From Devosia sp. (GTDB taxonomy: Bacteria; Pseudomonadota; Alphaproteobacteria; Rhizobiales; Devosiaceae): a stretch of 64,000 bases of DNA. The stretch lies in NCBI RefSeq assembly GCF_025809055.1, contig NZ_CP075529.1, positions 1,922,001-1,986,000 on the forward strand, written 5' to 3'. Positions 54,503 through 64,000 of the stretch are shown here, one piece after another. Under the pieces are notes generated by a model. It saw only the letters and a program-made list of their open reading frames with translations, was not told the DNA's origin and made no database searches. Positions within the stretch are counted from its first letter, which is position 1; each line of letters opens with the position of its first letter. The position numbers were made by a program, and so were the translations under genes.

Positions 54503-54685
54503 TCAAAACTTGAAAGCCGCCTCGGCGGCCGAGCGCGATGACCCCTTGGCGGCGATAGCTGCCCGTAGCCGCGTGATTTCCGCTTCCAGCAAAACGATGC
54601 GTTCCTCGAGCTCTTCCACCGAAAGGGCATCGAGAACCATGCCGACTTCGTGAGCCGGTGGGCGCTTGTGCACGTCCTCGTCCAT
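54503..54685 (-). CDS. DUF1192 family small protein
   Basis: 60 residues with the DUF1192 pattern VGMVLDALSVEELEERIVLL then EAEITRLRAAIAAKGSSRSA and a Phe-Lys-Phe end. SlyX-like coiled coil, function unknown. Its position divergent from the quinone oxidoreductase gene is common in rhizobia. Confidence 0.88.
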   Translation of the reverse strand: MDEDVHKRPPAHEVGMVLDALSVEELEERIVLLEAEITRLRAAIAAKGSSRSAAEAAFKF

Positions 54686-54768
54686 CCCTGTCCTCCATGC
54701 GAAATGACCTTACCCGAGTGTATCCAACCCGGCTTGCCCGGCAAGCCCATCTCGGCCAGCATGGCGCC

Positions 54769-55818
54769 ATGAACACATCGCCCACACCTCCCATCCCGTC
54801 CCTGCCTGGCCAGATGCAGGTCATCTCCATCACCGCTCCCGGCGGCCCTGAAGTCCTTGTGGCCGGGCCCCAACCCTTGCCCGATCTGCAACCGGACCAG
54901 GTGCTGATCCGCGTGGCCGCAGCTGGCGTCAATGGACCCGATCTGGCGCAGCGGCGCGGCCACTACGATCCGCCACCGGGCGCTTCCCCTCTGCCCGGGC
55001 TCGAAGTCGCCGGCGAAATCGTCGCGCTCGGCAGCACCGTGACAAAACTGGCCATCGGCGATCGGGTCATGGCGCTGACCAATGGCGGTGGTTATGCCGA
55101 ATATGCAGCCGTACCGGCCGGGCAGGTGTTGCCGGCCCCCGCCAACTGGTCCTATGCGGAAGCTGCCGCCCTGCCCGAAACCTGGTTCACCGTCACCCAG
55201 ACCCTGGTCATGCGCGCTGGCCTTGAGCCGGGCATGTTCGTTTTGATCCATGGCGGGGCCGGCGGCATAGGCAGCGCCGCCATTCAGATCACCCAAATTC
55301 TGGGGGCTCGCCCCATCGCCATTGTCTCCAGCGACGATAAGGCCGCCTATTGCCGGCGCCTGGGGGCCGTGGCCACCATCAACCGGACCACCGATGACAT
55401 TGTGCAGGCCGTATCCACCACAACGGCGGGTCATGGCGTCGATCGGGTAGTCGATCTGATCGGCGGTGACATGGCGGCCGTAAACATTTCCGCCTGTGCG
55501 CCCGGCGCGCATATCGTGCAAGTTTCGACGCTCGAAGGCACCAGCGCCAATGTGCCGTTGCGCCAGATGATGGCCAAGGGACTGACCCTGTCGGGGTCGA
55601 CCCTCAGGCCCCAATCGGCGGCGACCAAGGCCGCCATCGCCAAGCGGATACGCGATGACCTCTTGCCAGCCCTGGCCAAGCCCGGCTGGGTCCGGCCGAG
55701 CCTAAGCAACTTTCCCCTGGCCCGGGCAGCAGAAGCGCACCGGCTGATGGAGAGCCGCGCCCATAGCGGCAAGATCGTGCTGCTGACCGATTTCGGCGCC
55801 GCACAAGACCCAGTTTAG
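54769..55818 (+). CDS. NAD(P)H-quinone oxidoreductase (zinc-less MDR family)
   Basis: 349 residues of the PIG3/QOR type: LIRVAAAGVNGPDLAQRRGH, PGLEVAGEIVALG, and nucleotide loop IHGGAGGIGSAAIQ; it lacks the zinc ligands of alcohol dehydrogenases. Reduces quinones with NADPH. No clear ribosome binding site at 54769; Met16 (about 54814) is the alternative. Confidence 0.88.
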   Translation: MNTSPTPPIPSLPGQMQVISITAPGGPEVLVAGPQPLPDLQPDQVLIRVAAAGVNGPDLAQRRGHYDPPPGASPLPGLEVAGEIVALGSTVTKLAIGDRVMALTNGGGYAEYAAVPAGQVLPAPANWSYAEAAALPETWFTVTQTLVMRAGLEPGMFVLIHGGAGGIGSAAIQITQILGARPIAIVSSDDKAAYCRRLGAVATINRTTDDIVQAVSTTTAGHGVDRVVDLIGGDMAAVNISACAPGAHIVQVSTLEGTSANVPLRQMMAKGLTLSGSTLRPQSAATKAAIAKRIRDDLLPALAKPGWVRPSLSNFPLARAAEAHRLMESRAHSGKIVLLTDFGAAQDPV

Positions 55819-55933
55819 TCATTGCGGATCGGTGGCATTCTCCTTATATTCAGCGGCAATTCCCCTCAGGATTTGACCAAGAGGCGGAGCGGCCCGGAGC
55901 AAGACCGGTCGCGCCACTAGGAGAAATTTTGCT

Positions 55934-56671
55934 ATGTCCCAGACCCTTCTGATGCCCAAGGCGACCGCCGTCTGGCTGGTGGACAACACGGCGTTGTCCT
56001 TCGAGCAGATCGCGGCCTTCTGCACCCTGCATCCGCTGGAAGTGCAGGGCATTGCCGATGGCGACGTCGCCGGCGGCATCATGGGCGTCAATCCGATCCA
56101 GAACGGGCAGTTGACCCGCGAGGAGATCGAGAAGGCCGAGGCCGATCCCAATTACCGCATGAAGGTGTCCGACCCCAAGGTTCGCGTCGCCGCCGTCAAG
56201 CGCAAGGGCCCGCGTTACACCCCCATCTCGCGCCGCAACGAGCGTCCCAATGCCATCAAGTGGCTGGTGCGCAATCACCCCGAGCTCAAGGACGCGCAGA
56301 TCATGCGCCTCGTGGGCACGACCAAGTCGACCATCGACTCGGTGCGCGAAAACACCCACTGGAACGCGGCCAACCTCACGGCCATGGACCCGGTCACGCT
56401 GGGCCTCTGCAGCCAGATCGACCTCGATCTCGAAGTCAAGCGCGCCTCCAAGGATGCCCCGGCCCAGAACGAAATTGCCGAAGGCACGACCCTGCTCACC
56501 GCCGAAGAGGCCCTGGCCCGCGCCGGTGGCCGCAGCTCTGCCGATGCCGAAGCCGGCTATGGCGAGGAAGACGGCGGCCGGTCCTCGCACGGCAATGACG
56601 ACGAGCTGGATGCCGATTCGGTCTTCTCCAAGCTCAAGTCCCTCAAGTCGGACACCGCCGACGAGGATTGA
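55934..56671 (+). CDS. trcR: Cell-cycle transcriptional regulator TrcR (DUF1013)
   Basis: 245 residues. DUF1013 core from the start: LLMPKATAVWLVDNTALSFE, FCTLHPLEVQGIADGDVAGG, RRNERPNAIKWLVRNHPELK and IMRLVGTTKSTIDSVRENTH, a helix-turn-helix. The C-terminal 60 residues are acidic and low-complexity. TrcR is an alphaproteobacterial regulator tied to CtrA-controlled cell-cycle transcription. aggag precedes ATG 55934; a terminator follows. Confidence 0.9.
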   Translation: MSQTLLMPKATAVWLVDNTALSFEQIAAFCTLHPLEVQGIADGDVAGGIMGVNPIQNGQLTREEIEKAEADPNYRMKVSDPKVRVAAVKRKGPRYTPISRRNERPNAIKWLVRNHPELKDAQIMRLVGTTKSTIDSVRENTHWNAANLTAMDPVTLGLCSQIDLDLEVKRASKDAPAQNEIAEGTTLLTAEEALARAGGRSSADAEAGYGEEDGGRSSHGNDDELDADSVFSKLKSLKSDTADED

Positions 56672-56679
56672 TCCCACCA

Positions 56680-56704
56680 CCCCCGCTCCGGCGGGGGTTT
56701 TCTT
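56680..56704 (+). terminator. Intrinsic terminator of trcR
   Basis: Stem CCCCCGC/GCGGGGG with TCCG loop and T-rich tail. Confidence 0.9.
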
Positions 56705-56721
56705 TCGGGCTTACAAATTTA

Positions 56722-56835
56722 TCCCCCACCTGGCCTTCCCCTGCAGGAGGGAGAGGCACCCATCGGGGCAACGACAACAACGCGGTCGTCTCAATCCTTC
56801 TCCTCCCCCTTCTTTAGGGGCGGCCGGGTGGAGTG
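56722..56835. repeat. Diverged intergenic repeat
   Basis: Contains CCCCACCTGGCC ... CCTGCAGGAGGGAGAGG at one end and CCTTCTCCTCCCCCTTC ... GGGTGGAG at the other, roughly inverted. It recalls the hairpin repeats at 9466 and 16276 but is too diverged for a sure assignment. Confidence 0.45.
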
Positions 56836-56858
56836 ACCTTTCTCAGACGAGCCCACCC

Positions 56859-57617
56859 ATGTTCGATCTCATCTTCGTCGCCGTCGCCGTAACCGCCGTC
56901 CTTATCGTCGGCCTGTCCAAGGCGGGGCTTCTGGGTGGCCTGGGCGTGGTCGGCGTGCCCCTGCTCGCTCTCGTCATGGCGCCGCGCGATGCCGCGGGCA
57001 TGATGCTCCCAGTCCTACTCTGCATGGATGCGGTGGCCATCTGGATGTACCGGCGGGAATGCGACTGGGGCATATTGCGGATCATGCTGCCCGGCGCTGC
57101 CATCGGCACCCTGGTTGGCTGGGCGCTTTGGGCCGTGGTCAGCGATGCGGTCGTGCTGCTGATGGTGGGTGTCGTCACCCTGCTCTTCGTGCTCGACGCC
57201 ATCCTGCCGCTGCGCAAGAAGCTCGAAGGCCTGCCGCCGTCCCGCCCATGGGGCGCCTTCTGGGGCAGCATTGCCGGCTTTACCAGCTTCATCTCCCACA
57301 CCGGCGGCCCGCCTTTCCAGATCTATGTCCTGCCCCGCAAGCTGCCTCCTGCCGTCTATGCAGGTACCACCGCCTTCTTCTTTGCCATCGTCAATGCCTC
57401 AAAACTCGTGCCCTATTACTTTCTGGGCCAGCTCAACGTTCACAACCTGATGCTGTCGGCCGCCCTGGCGCCGGTGGGCATGGCAGGCGTGTTTCTGGGC
57501 GTCTATCTCGTGCGCCGCATCGATGCCCGCCTCTTCTACCGCATCGCCTATTGGCTGGTGTTCCTGCTGGCCCTGCAGTTGATCTGGGAAGGCACGAGCC
57601 GGCTTTTGGCGGGTTAG
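56859..57617 (+). CDS. TauE/SafE family permease
   Basis: 252 residues with about eight membrane helices in two halves (SKAGLLGGLGVVGVPLLALV; SIAGFTSFISHTGGPPFQIY). The family moves sulfite, sulfonates or organic anions. ATG 56859 starts the first helix; the frame is open far upstream through trcR, which is an artefact of GC content. Confidence 0.9.
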   Translation: MFDLIFVAVAVTAVLIVGLSKAGLLGGLGVVGVPLLALVMAPRDAAGMMLPVLLCMDAVAIWMYRRECDWGILRIMLPGAAIGTLVGWALWAVVSDAVVLLMVGVVTLLFVLDAILPLRKKLEGLPPSRPWGAFWGSIAGFTSFISHTGGPPFQIYVLPRKLPPAVYAGTTAFFFAIVNASKLVPYYFLGQLNVHNLMLSAALAPVGMAGVFLGVYLVRRIDARLFYRIAYWLVFLLALQLIWEGTSRLLAG

Positions 57618-57642
57618 CCCTTTTCATATTCCCGCAAGCACG

Positions 57643-57739
57643 GGGCTGCCCTCGGACCTGATCCGAGGGCCTGTCATTGCCATGCCTGAATATTATTCTC
57701 CGCTCAAAATGGCCCTCGGGTCGCGCCCGAGGGCAGCCC
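57643..57739. repeat. 97-bp palindromic unit related to the GIY-YIG ends
   Basis: Inverted ends 57643-57671 and 57711-57739, each a hairpin with CCCTCGG/CCGAGGG stems. The core equals the ends of the GIY-YIG unit at 23649-24014, but the 39 bases between carry no gene. Confidence 0.75.
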
Positions 57740-57846
57740 AGTGCGAGTTGGGCCACCAACCCACCACCGCGTCACCGGACCGCCTTCACATCGCTGCGCC
57801 CGCTGGCTAAGGTCCGGCCCGAAACAGTTTTCGGGAGTCGCGTGCC

Positions 57847-59652
57847 ATGTCCGCAACCGCTCAAAAGGGCCACAACCAGTTCGGTAACCTGCCGGTCTGG
57901 GATCTCAACGATCTCTATCCGGGCCAGGACAGCGCCGAATTCAAGGCGGGCCTGGACGAGGCCAAGGCGTTGGCGGCCAAATTCGAGGCTGACTACAAGG
58001 GCAAACTGGCGGAGCTGACCGGTTCGGGCAAGCTGATCGAGGCGATCAAGGACAGTGAGAAATTAGATGACTTGACGGGCAAGATTGGATCGTTCTCGTT
58101 TCTCCACTACGCGCAGGACACCCAAGACGGTGACCGAGTCAAATTCATGGGCGACACCAACGAGGCGCTCACTAATCTGTCAACCAAGACATTGTTCTTT
58201 GGCCTGGAACTGAATCGAATAGACGATGCCGACCTTGAGTCGGCGCTCAATGCCGATCCAGAACTGTCGCGATATCGCACTTGGCTCGCTGAGCTCCGCA
58301 AAGCAAAGCCATATCAGCTCGATGACAAGCTAGAAGAACTGTTCCACGACAAGTCTGCAACAGCTTTCTCAGCTTGGAATCGACTTTATGACGAAACTTT
58401 ATCAAGCCTTGAGTTTGACGTTGAAGGCGAAAAGCTAAACATCTCCCTCACGCTTCACATCTTGAGTGAAGATGAAGATGAGGCCAAACGCGAAGCCGCC
58501 TTCAACGCCCTGGCCAAGGTTTTGAAGGCCAATGGGCGCCTTTTCACCCACATCACCAATGTCCTGGCCAAGGACAAGGAAATCTCCGACCGCTGGCGCG
58601 GCTATAAGGACATTGCAGATAGCCGCCACATGGCCAATTCGGTCGAGCGCGAAGTTGTGGATGCGCTCCAGTCCGCCGTGCAGGCGGCCTATCCGCGCCT
58701 CTCGCACCGCTACTACAAGATGAAAGCCAAATGGTTCGGCAAGGACAAGCTCAATGCCTGGGACCGCAACGCGCCCCTGCCCACCAGCGACGAGCGCATC
58801 TGGGATTGGGACACCGCCGTCACCACCGTGATGGACGCCTATGGCCGCTTCTCGCCGGATCTGGCAGAGGTCGCAAAGCCCTTCTTCAATTCCGGCTGGA
58901 TCGATGCGCCGACCGGCAATGGCAAGCTTTCGGGCGCCTTTGCCCACCCCACCGTGCCCAGCGCCCACCCCTATCTGATGCTGAACTATCTCGGGCGCAC
59001 CCGCGATATCATGACCCTGGCCCATGAACTGGGCCACGGCGTGCACCAGCGCCTCGCCGCAGCCCAGGGCCCGATCCTCGCCAATACGCCGCTGACCCTG
59101 GCCGAGACTGCCTCGGTCTTCGGCGAAATGCTGACTTTCCGGGCCCTGCTCGACAAGACCACGGATCCGAAACAGCGCTTTGCCCTGCTGTCGTCCAAGG
59201 TCGAGGACATGCTCAACACCGTGGTGCGCCAGATCGCCTTCTATACCTTCGAGCGCAAGGTCCACACCGCGCGCCGCCAGGGTGAATTGCGCGCCGAAGA
59301 AATCAACGCCATGTGGCTCGAGGTGCAGGCGGAGTCACTCGGCGACGCCATCATTGCCAATGAAGGCTACGAGGTCTTCTGGACCTATATTCCGCACTTC
59401 ATCCACTCGCCCTTCTATGTCTATGCCTATGCCTTCGGCGATTGCCTTGTGAACTCGCTCTATGCGCAGTATGAGAAGGCCAGCGATGGCTTTGCGGAGC
59501 GCTATTTCGAGCTTCTGAAGGCCGGGGGGAGCAAGCACCATTCCGAACTGTTGGCGCCGTTCGGGCTCGACGCCAAGGACCCCCAATTCTGGTCGCTCGG
59601 CCTTTCCATGATTGAGGGGCTGATCGACGAACTGGAAGCCACCTCTCCCTGA
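57847..59652 (+). CDS. pepF: Oligoendopeptidase F (M3 family)
   Basis: 601 residues. Zinc motif HELGH at 393-397 (LAHELGHGVHQ), followed by the third ligand Glu in LAETASVFGE, and the substrate-binding FIHSPFYVYAYAFGD. A cytoplasmic enzyme that trims oligopeptides. The block from about 58045 to 58495 has much lower GC (about 40-57% per 60-base line against about 65-70% around) and different codons, while the protein stays intact: probable recombination within the gene. Confidence 0.95.
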   Translation: MSATAQKGHNQFGNLPVWDLNDLYPGQDSAEFKAGLDEAKALAAKFEADYKGKLAELTGSGKLIEAIKDSEKLDDLTGKIGSFSFLHYAQDTQDGDRVKFMGDTNEALTNLSTKTLFFGLELNRIDDADLESALNADPELSRYRTWLAELRKAKPYQLDDKLEELFHDKSATAFSAWNRLYDETLSSLEFDVEGEKLNISLTLHILSEDEDEAKREAAFNALAKVLKANGRLFTHITNVLAKDKEISDRWRGYKDIADSRHMANSVEREVVDALQSAVQAAYPRLSHRYYKMKAKWFGKDKLNAWDRNAPLPTSDERIWDWDTAVTTVMDAYGRFSPDLAEVAKPFFNSGWIDAPTGNGKLSGAFAHPTVPSAHPYLMLNYLGRTRDIMTLAHELGHGVHQRLAAAQGPILANTPLTLAETASVFGEMLTFRALLDKTTDPKQRFALLSSKVEDMLNTVVRQIAFYTFERKVHTARRQGELRAEEINAMWLEVQAESLGDAIIANEGYEVFWTYIPHFIHSPFYVYAYAFGDCLVNSLYAQYEKASDGFAERYFELLKAGGSKHHSELLAPFGLDAKDPQFWSLGLSMIEGLIDELEATSP

Positions 59653-59700
59653 GGGGCAACCGGCTTTTAAACGTAAGACGGATTTACTTTCGAGGACTCA

Positions 59701-59865
59701 ATGGCCAAACACCACGCCGAACCCCACCCAGCACCCGTACTGGAATCCGCCATGGACTATGCCGAACACGAAAAAACCTATGACGGCTTTGTCCTGGGCG
59801 TGAAGTGGTCCATTTACGCCCTCGCGGCCCTGATGGTCATTTTGTTCTTCGTGATCAATCCCTGA
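59701..59865 (+). CDS. aa3-type cytochrome c oxidase subunit IV
   Basis: 54 residues: His/Pro-rich start (MAKHHAEPHPAPVLESAMDY), AEHEKTYDGFVLGVKWS and one membrane helix (IYALAALMVILFFVINP). This is the bacterial COX4 small subunit. In rhizobia it commonly lies just before pntAA, as here. agga-type site upstream (tcgagga). Confidence 0.9.
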   Translation: MAKHHAEPHPAPVLESAMDYAEHEKTYDGFVLGVKWSIYALAALMVILFFVINP

Positions 59866-59927
59866 TCAGACCGACCAGCAGGCGATAAACACAGCCTGCC
59901 CCCGGGCAGGCGGGCAGGAGAGTTTCC

Positions 59928-61385
<1,458 letters not shown>

Positions 61386-61386
61386 G

Positions 61387-61695
61387 ATGGACGTATCGGC
61401 AATCGACCCCTTCACCTTCCGCCTCGCCATCTTCGTCCTGGCCATCTTCGTCGGCTATTTCGTGGTCTGGTCGGTGACCCCGGCCCTGCACACGCCGCTA
61501 ATGAGCGTCACCAATGCCATTTCTTCGGTGATCGTCGTCGGCGCTCTTCTGGCCGTGGGCGTCAACATGGTTCATGACGCCAGCTGGGTCTCCAAGCTCT
61601 TCGGTTTCATCGCCCTGGTCTTCGCTTCGGTGAACATCTTCGGCGGCTTCCTCGTGACCCAGCGCATGCTGGCCATGTACAAGAAGAAGGGCTGA
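61387..61695 (+). CDS. pntAB: Transhydrogenase subunit alpha part 2 (membrane)
   Basis: 102 residues with three membrane helices (FRLAIFVLAIFVGYFVVWSV; ISSVIVVGALLAVGVNMV; LFGFIALVFASVNIFGGFLV). It forms part of the proton channel together with PntB. ATG 61387 is one base after the pntAA stop. Confidence 0.95.
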   Translation: MDVSAIDPFTFRLAIFVLAIFVGYFVVWSVTPALHTPLMSVTNAISSVIVVGALLAVGVNMVHDASWVSKLFGFIALVFASVNIFGGFLVTQRMLAMYKKKG

Positions 61696-61700
61696 GGCAA

Positions 61701-63107
<1,407 letters not shown>

Positions 63108-63122
63108 CCGGCCCAAAGGGCA

Positions 63123-63190
63123 AAATCTCTCCGGTGGAGAGATTTCAGGCTAGGGCCCACGAGAGCTGCGCTCGAATGGCGGGGCCCTAG
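63123..63190. other. Two perfect inverted repeats after pntB
   Basis: AAATCTCTCC/GGAGAGATTT with a three-base loop (63123-63145) and CTAGGGCCC/GGGCCCTAG spaced 23 bases (63150-63158 with 63182-63190). Neither has a T-tract. They may stabilise the 3' end of the pnt mRNA. Confidence 0.55.
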
Positions 63191-63202
63191 TAAAACACAC
63201 AG

Positions 63203-63225
63203 AGGCCCGCTTCGGCGGGCCTTTT
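63203..63225 (+). terminator. Intrinsic terminator of the pnt operon
   Basis: Stem AGGCCCGC/GCGGGCCT with TTCG loop and a short T-run; same stem-loop as at 9408-9434. Confidence 0.85.
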
Positions 63226-63291
63226 GCTTGGTGACATCGCCGCTTGCGCGGCAGTGACGCAATAGTCAATCATGACGGCTGCGGGAGGGAC

Positions 63292-64000
63292 ATGATGGCC
63301 AAGGCAACGCGCAGCACCAAATCCGGGTCAGCGCCACCGATCCGGCGGCAGGCCGTGGTGATCGTGCACGGCCAGGGCGAGCAGCGGCCCATGGGCACCA
63401 TCCGCGACTTTGTCCACACCCTCTGGCAGGACAATCCGCAACTCGACACCCCGGGTGAAGACCATCCCCGGCCCCGGCCGATCTGGATCGTGCCAGACGA
63501 CAAGAGCGGCCTCTACGAGTTGCAGCGCATCACGACGCCCGAACACAATGGCCGGCGCACCGACTTTTTTGAACTCTACTACGCGGACCTGCTCAACGCC
63601 ACGCCGCTGCGCAATCTGTGGCGCTGGCTGCGGCGGCTGTTATGGATCGACCCGGCCTATGTGCCGCAGCACATGCGCTGGCCCTGGGCGGTGTTCTGGG
63701 TGCTGACGGTCATCACCATCATCAGCGCCATGGGCGCGCTGCTGTCGCTGCCCAAACTCCTGCAGTTCGACTGGTACGACCAGTTTCTGGCCCCGGAAGC
63801 CCGCCGCGGCCACCTGATCAGCCTTACTGGCCTCGCCCTGGTCCTGTTGCCGAAATTCATCCGGCAACTGGCCTTCATCAAGCGCATCCCCACGCAGGCG
63901 CTGATCTTTCTCATAGCGGTGGGCGTACTCGACAGCTTTGGCTGGAGCGGCCATGCGGTCAATCTCATGCTCTTGGGCTGGCTCGCCTACCTCGCCGACA
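63292..64000 (+). CDS. Membrane protein with N-terminal hydrolase-like motif, truncated
   Basis: Open to the window edge, 236 residues visible. A basic start, then AVVIVHGQGEQRPMGTIRDF, which resembles the first strand and HG loop of alpha/beta hydrolases, then at least three membrane helices (WAVFWVLTVITIISAMGALL; LISLTGLALVLLP; ALIFLIAVGVLDSFGW). Not recognised. ggaggga stands just before the double ATG. Confidence 0.65.
   Translation, partial: MMAKATRSTKSGSAPPIRRQAVVIVHGQGEQRPMGTIRDFVHTLWQDNPQLDTPGEDHPRPRPIWIVPDDKSGLYELQRITTPEHNGRRTDFFELYYADLLNATPLRNLWRWLRRLLWIDPAYVPQHMRWPWAVFWVLTVITIISAMGALLSLPKLLQFDWYDQFLAPEARRGHLISLTGLALVLLPKFIRQLAFIKRIPTQALIFLIAVGVLDSFGWSGHAVNLMLLGWLAYLAD

Noticed and set aside
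56250..56858. Extension of the TauE/SafE gene back through trcR
   Set aside because: The extension is an out-of-frame reading of trcR and crosses its terminator.

Overview
The window comes from a GC-rich alphaproteobacterium of the order Hyphomicrobiales (Rhizobiales). Gene content and order suggest a Devosia-like genome, but that placement is inference from gene content only. Supporting evidence: a CtrA/ChpT/RcdA/TrcR cell-cycle set, a FlbD-type flagellar regulator in a fliF operon, a DUF1134/EipA envelope protein, a three-gene proton-translocating transhydrogenase (pntAA-pntAB-pntB) preceded by an aa3-oxidase subunit IV gene, and rhizobial palindromic intergenic repeats. This is mostly core chromosome; I see no prophage, plasmid origin, CRISPR array, tRNA or rRNA.

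Layout. 1-6335: flagellar operon fliF(partial)-fliG-fliH-fliN-flbD-flhA. 6360-9389: small DUF2934 protein, zinc metallopeptidase, GNAT enzyme, a probable structured RNA and a PRC-barrel protein. 9651-18813: fliI-fliJ divergent from ctrA, a coiled-coil membrane protein, an alpha/beta hydrolase with an ECF42-type sigma factor, chpT with a lone receiver protein, a YHS protein and eipA. 19002-22656: coiled-coil protein, DUF6476, rluD-like and rpoH. 22700-24550: accessory stretch with a low-GC gene, a GIY-YIG gene framed by inverted palindromes, and an unexplained hairpin. 24551-36521: ftsH-glmM, a beta-barrel protein, a DenD-like dehydrogenase, a fused GMC oxidoreductase, and a sugar-dehydrogenase plus ABC-importer operon. 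36707-44032: a diguanylate cyclase gene broken by a 7-bp tandem repeat, serC-serA, EamA transporter, purA. 44081-53103: unknown membrane protein, thiamine locus (TPP riboswitch, thiBPQ, thiN), ABC exporter, rpmE. 53110-56671: rcdA, a candidate CtrA-controlled small RNA, small proteins, quinone oxidoreductase, trcR. 56859-64000: TauE/SafE permease, mosaic pepF, cox4, pntAA-AB-B and a truncated membrane protein.

How it fits together. Four parts of the CtrA pathway lie here: the regulator (ctrA), the phosphotransferase that feeds it (chpT), the degradation adaptor (rcdA) and TrcR. CtrA-type boxes (TTAA-N7-TTAA or one mismatch) stand before fliI, the YHS/eipA divergence, the beta-barrel gene, the rcdA region and a small-protein operon. 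GANTC (CcrM) sites cluster upstream of ctrA and one lies beside the rcdA-region box.

Most interesting points: (1) a heptamer repeat that puts a GGDEF protein out of frame, possibly a switch; (2) a CtrA-box/terminator pair predicting a small RNA just upstream of rcdA; (3) a 366-bp GIY-YIG unit with near-perfect 29-nt inverted ends, with a 97-bp empty relative elsewhere in the window; (4) an ECF42-like promoter driving a hydrolase-sigma pair that lacks the usual DGPF partner; (5) a low-GC mosaic block inside pepF.
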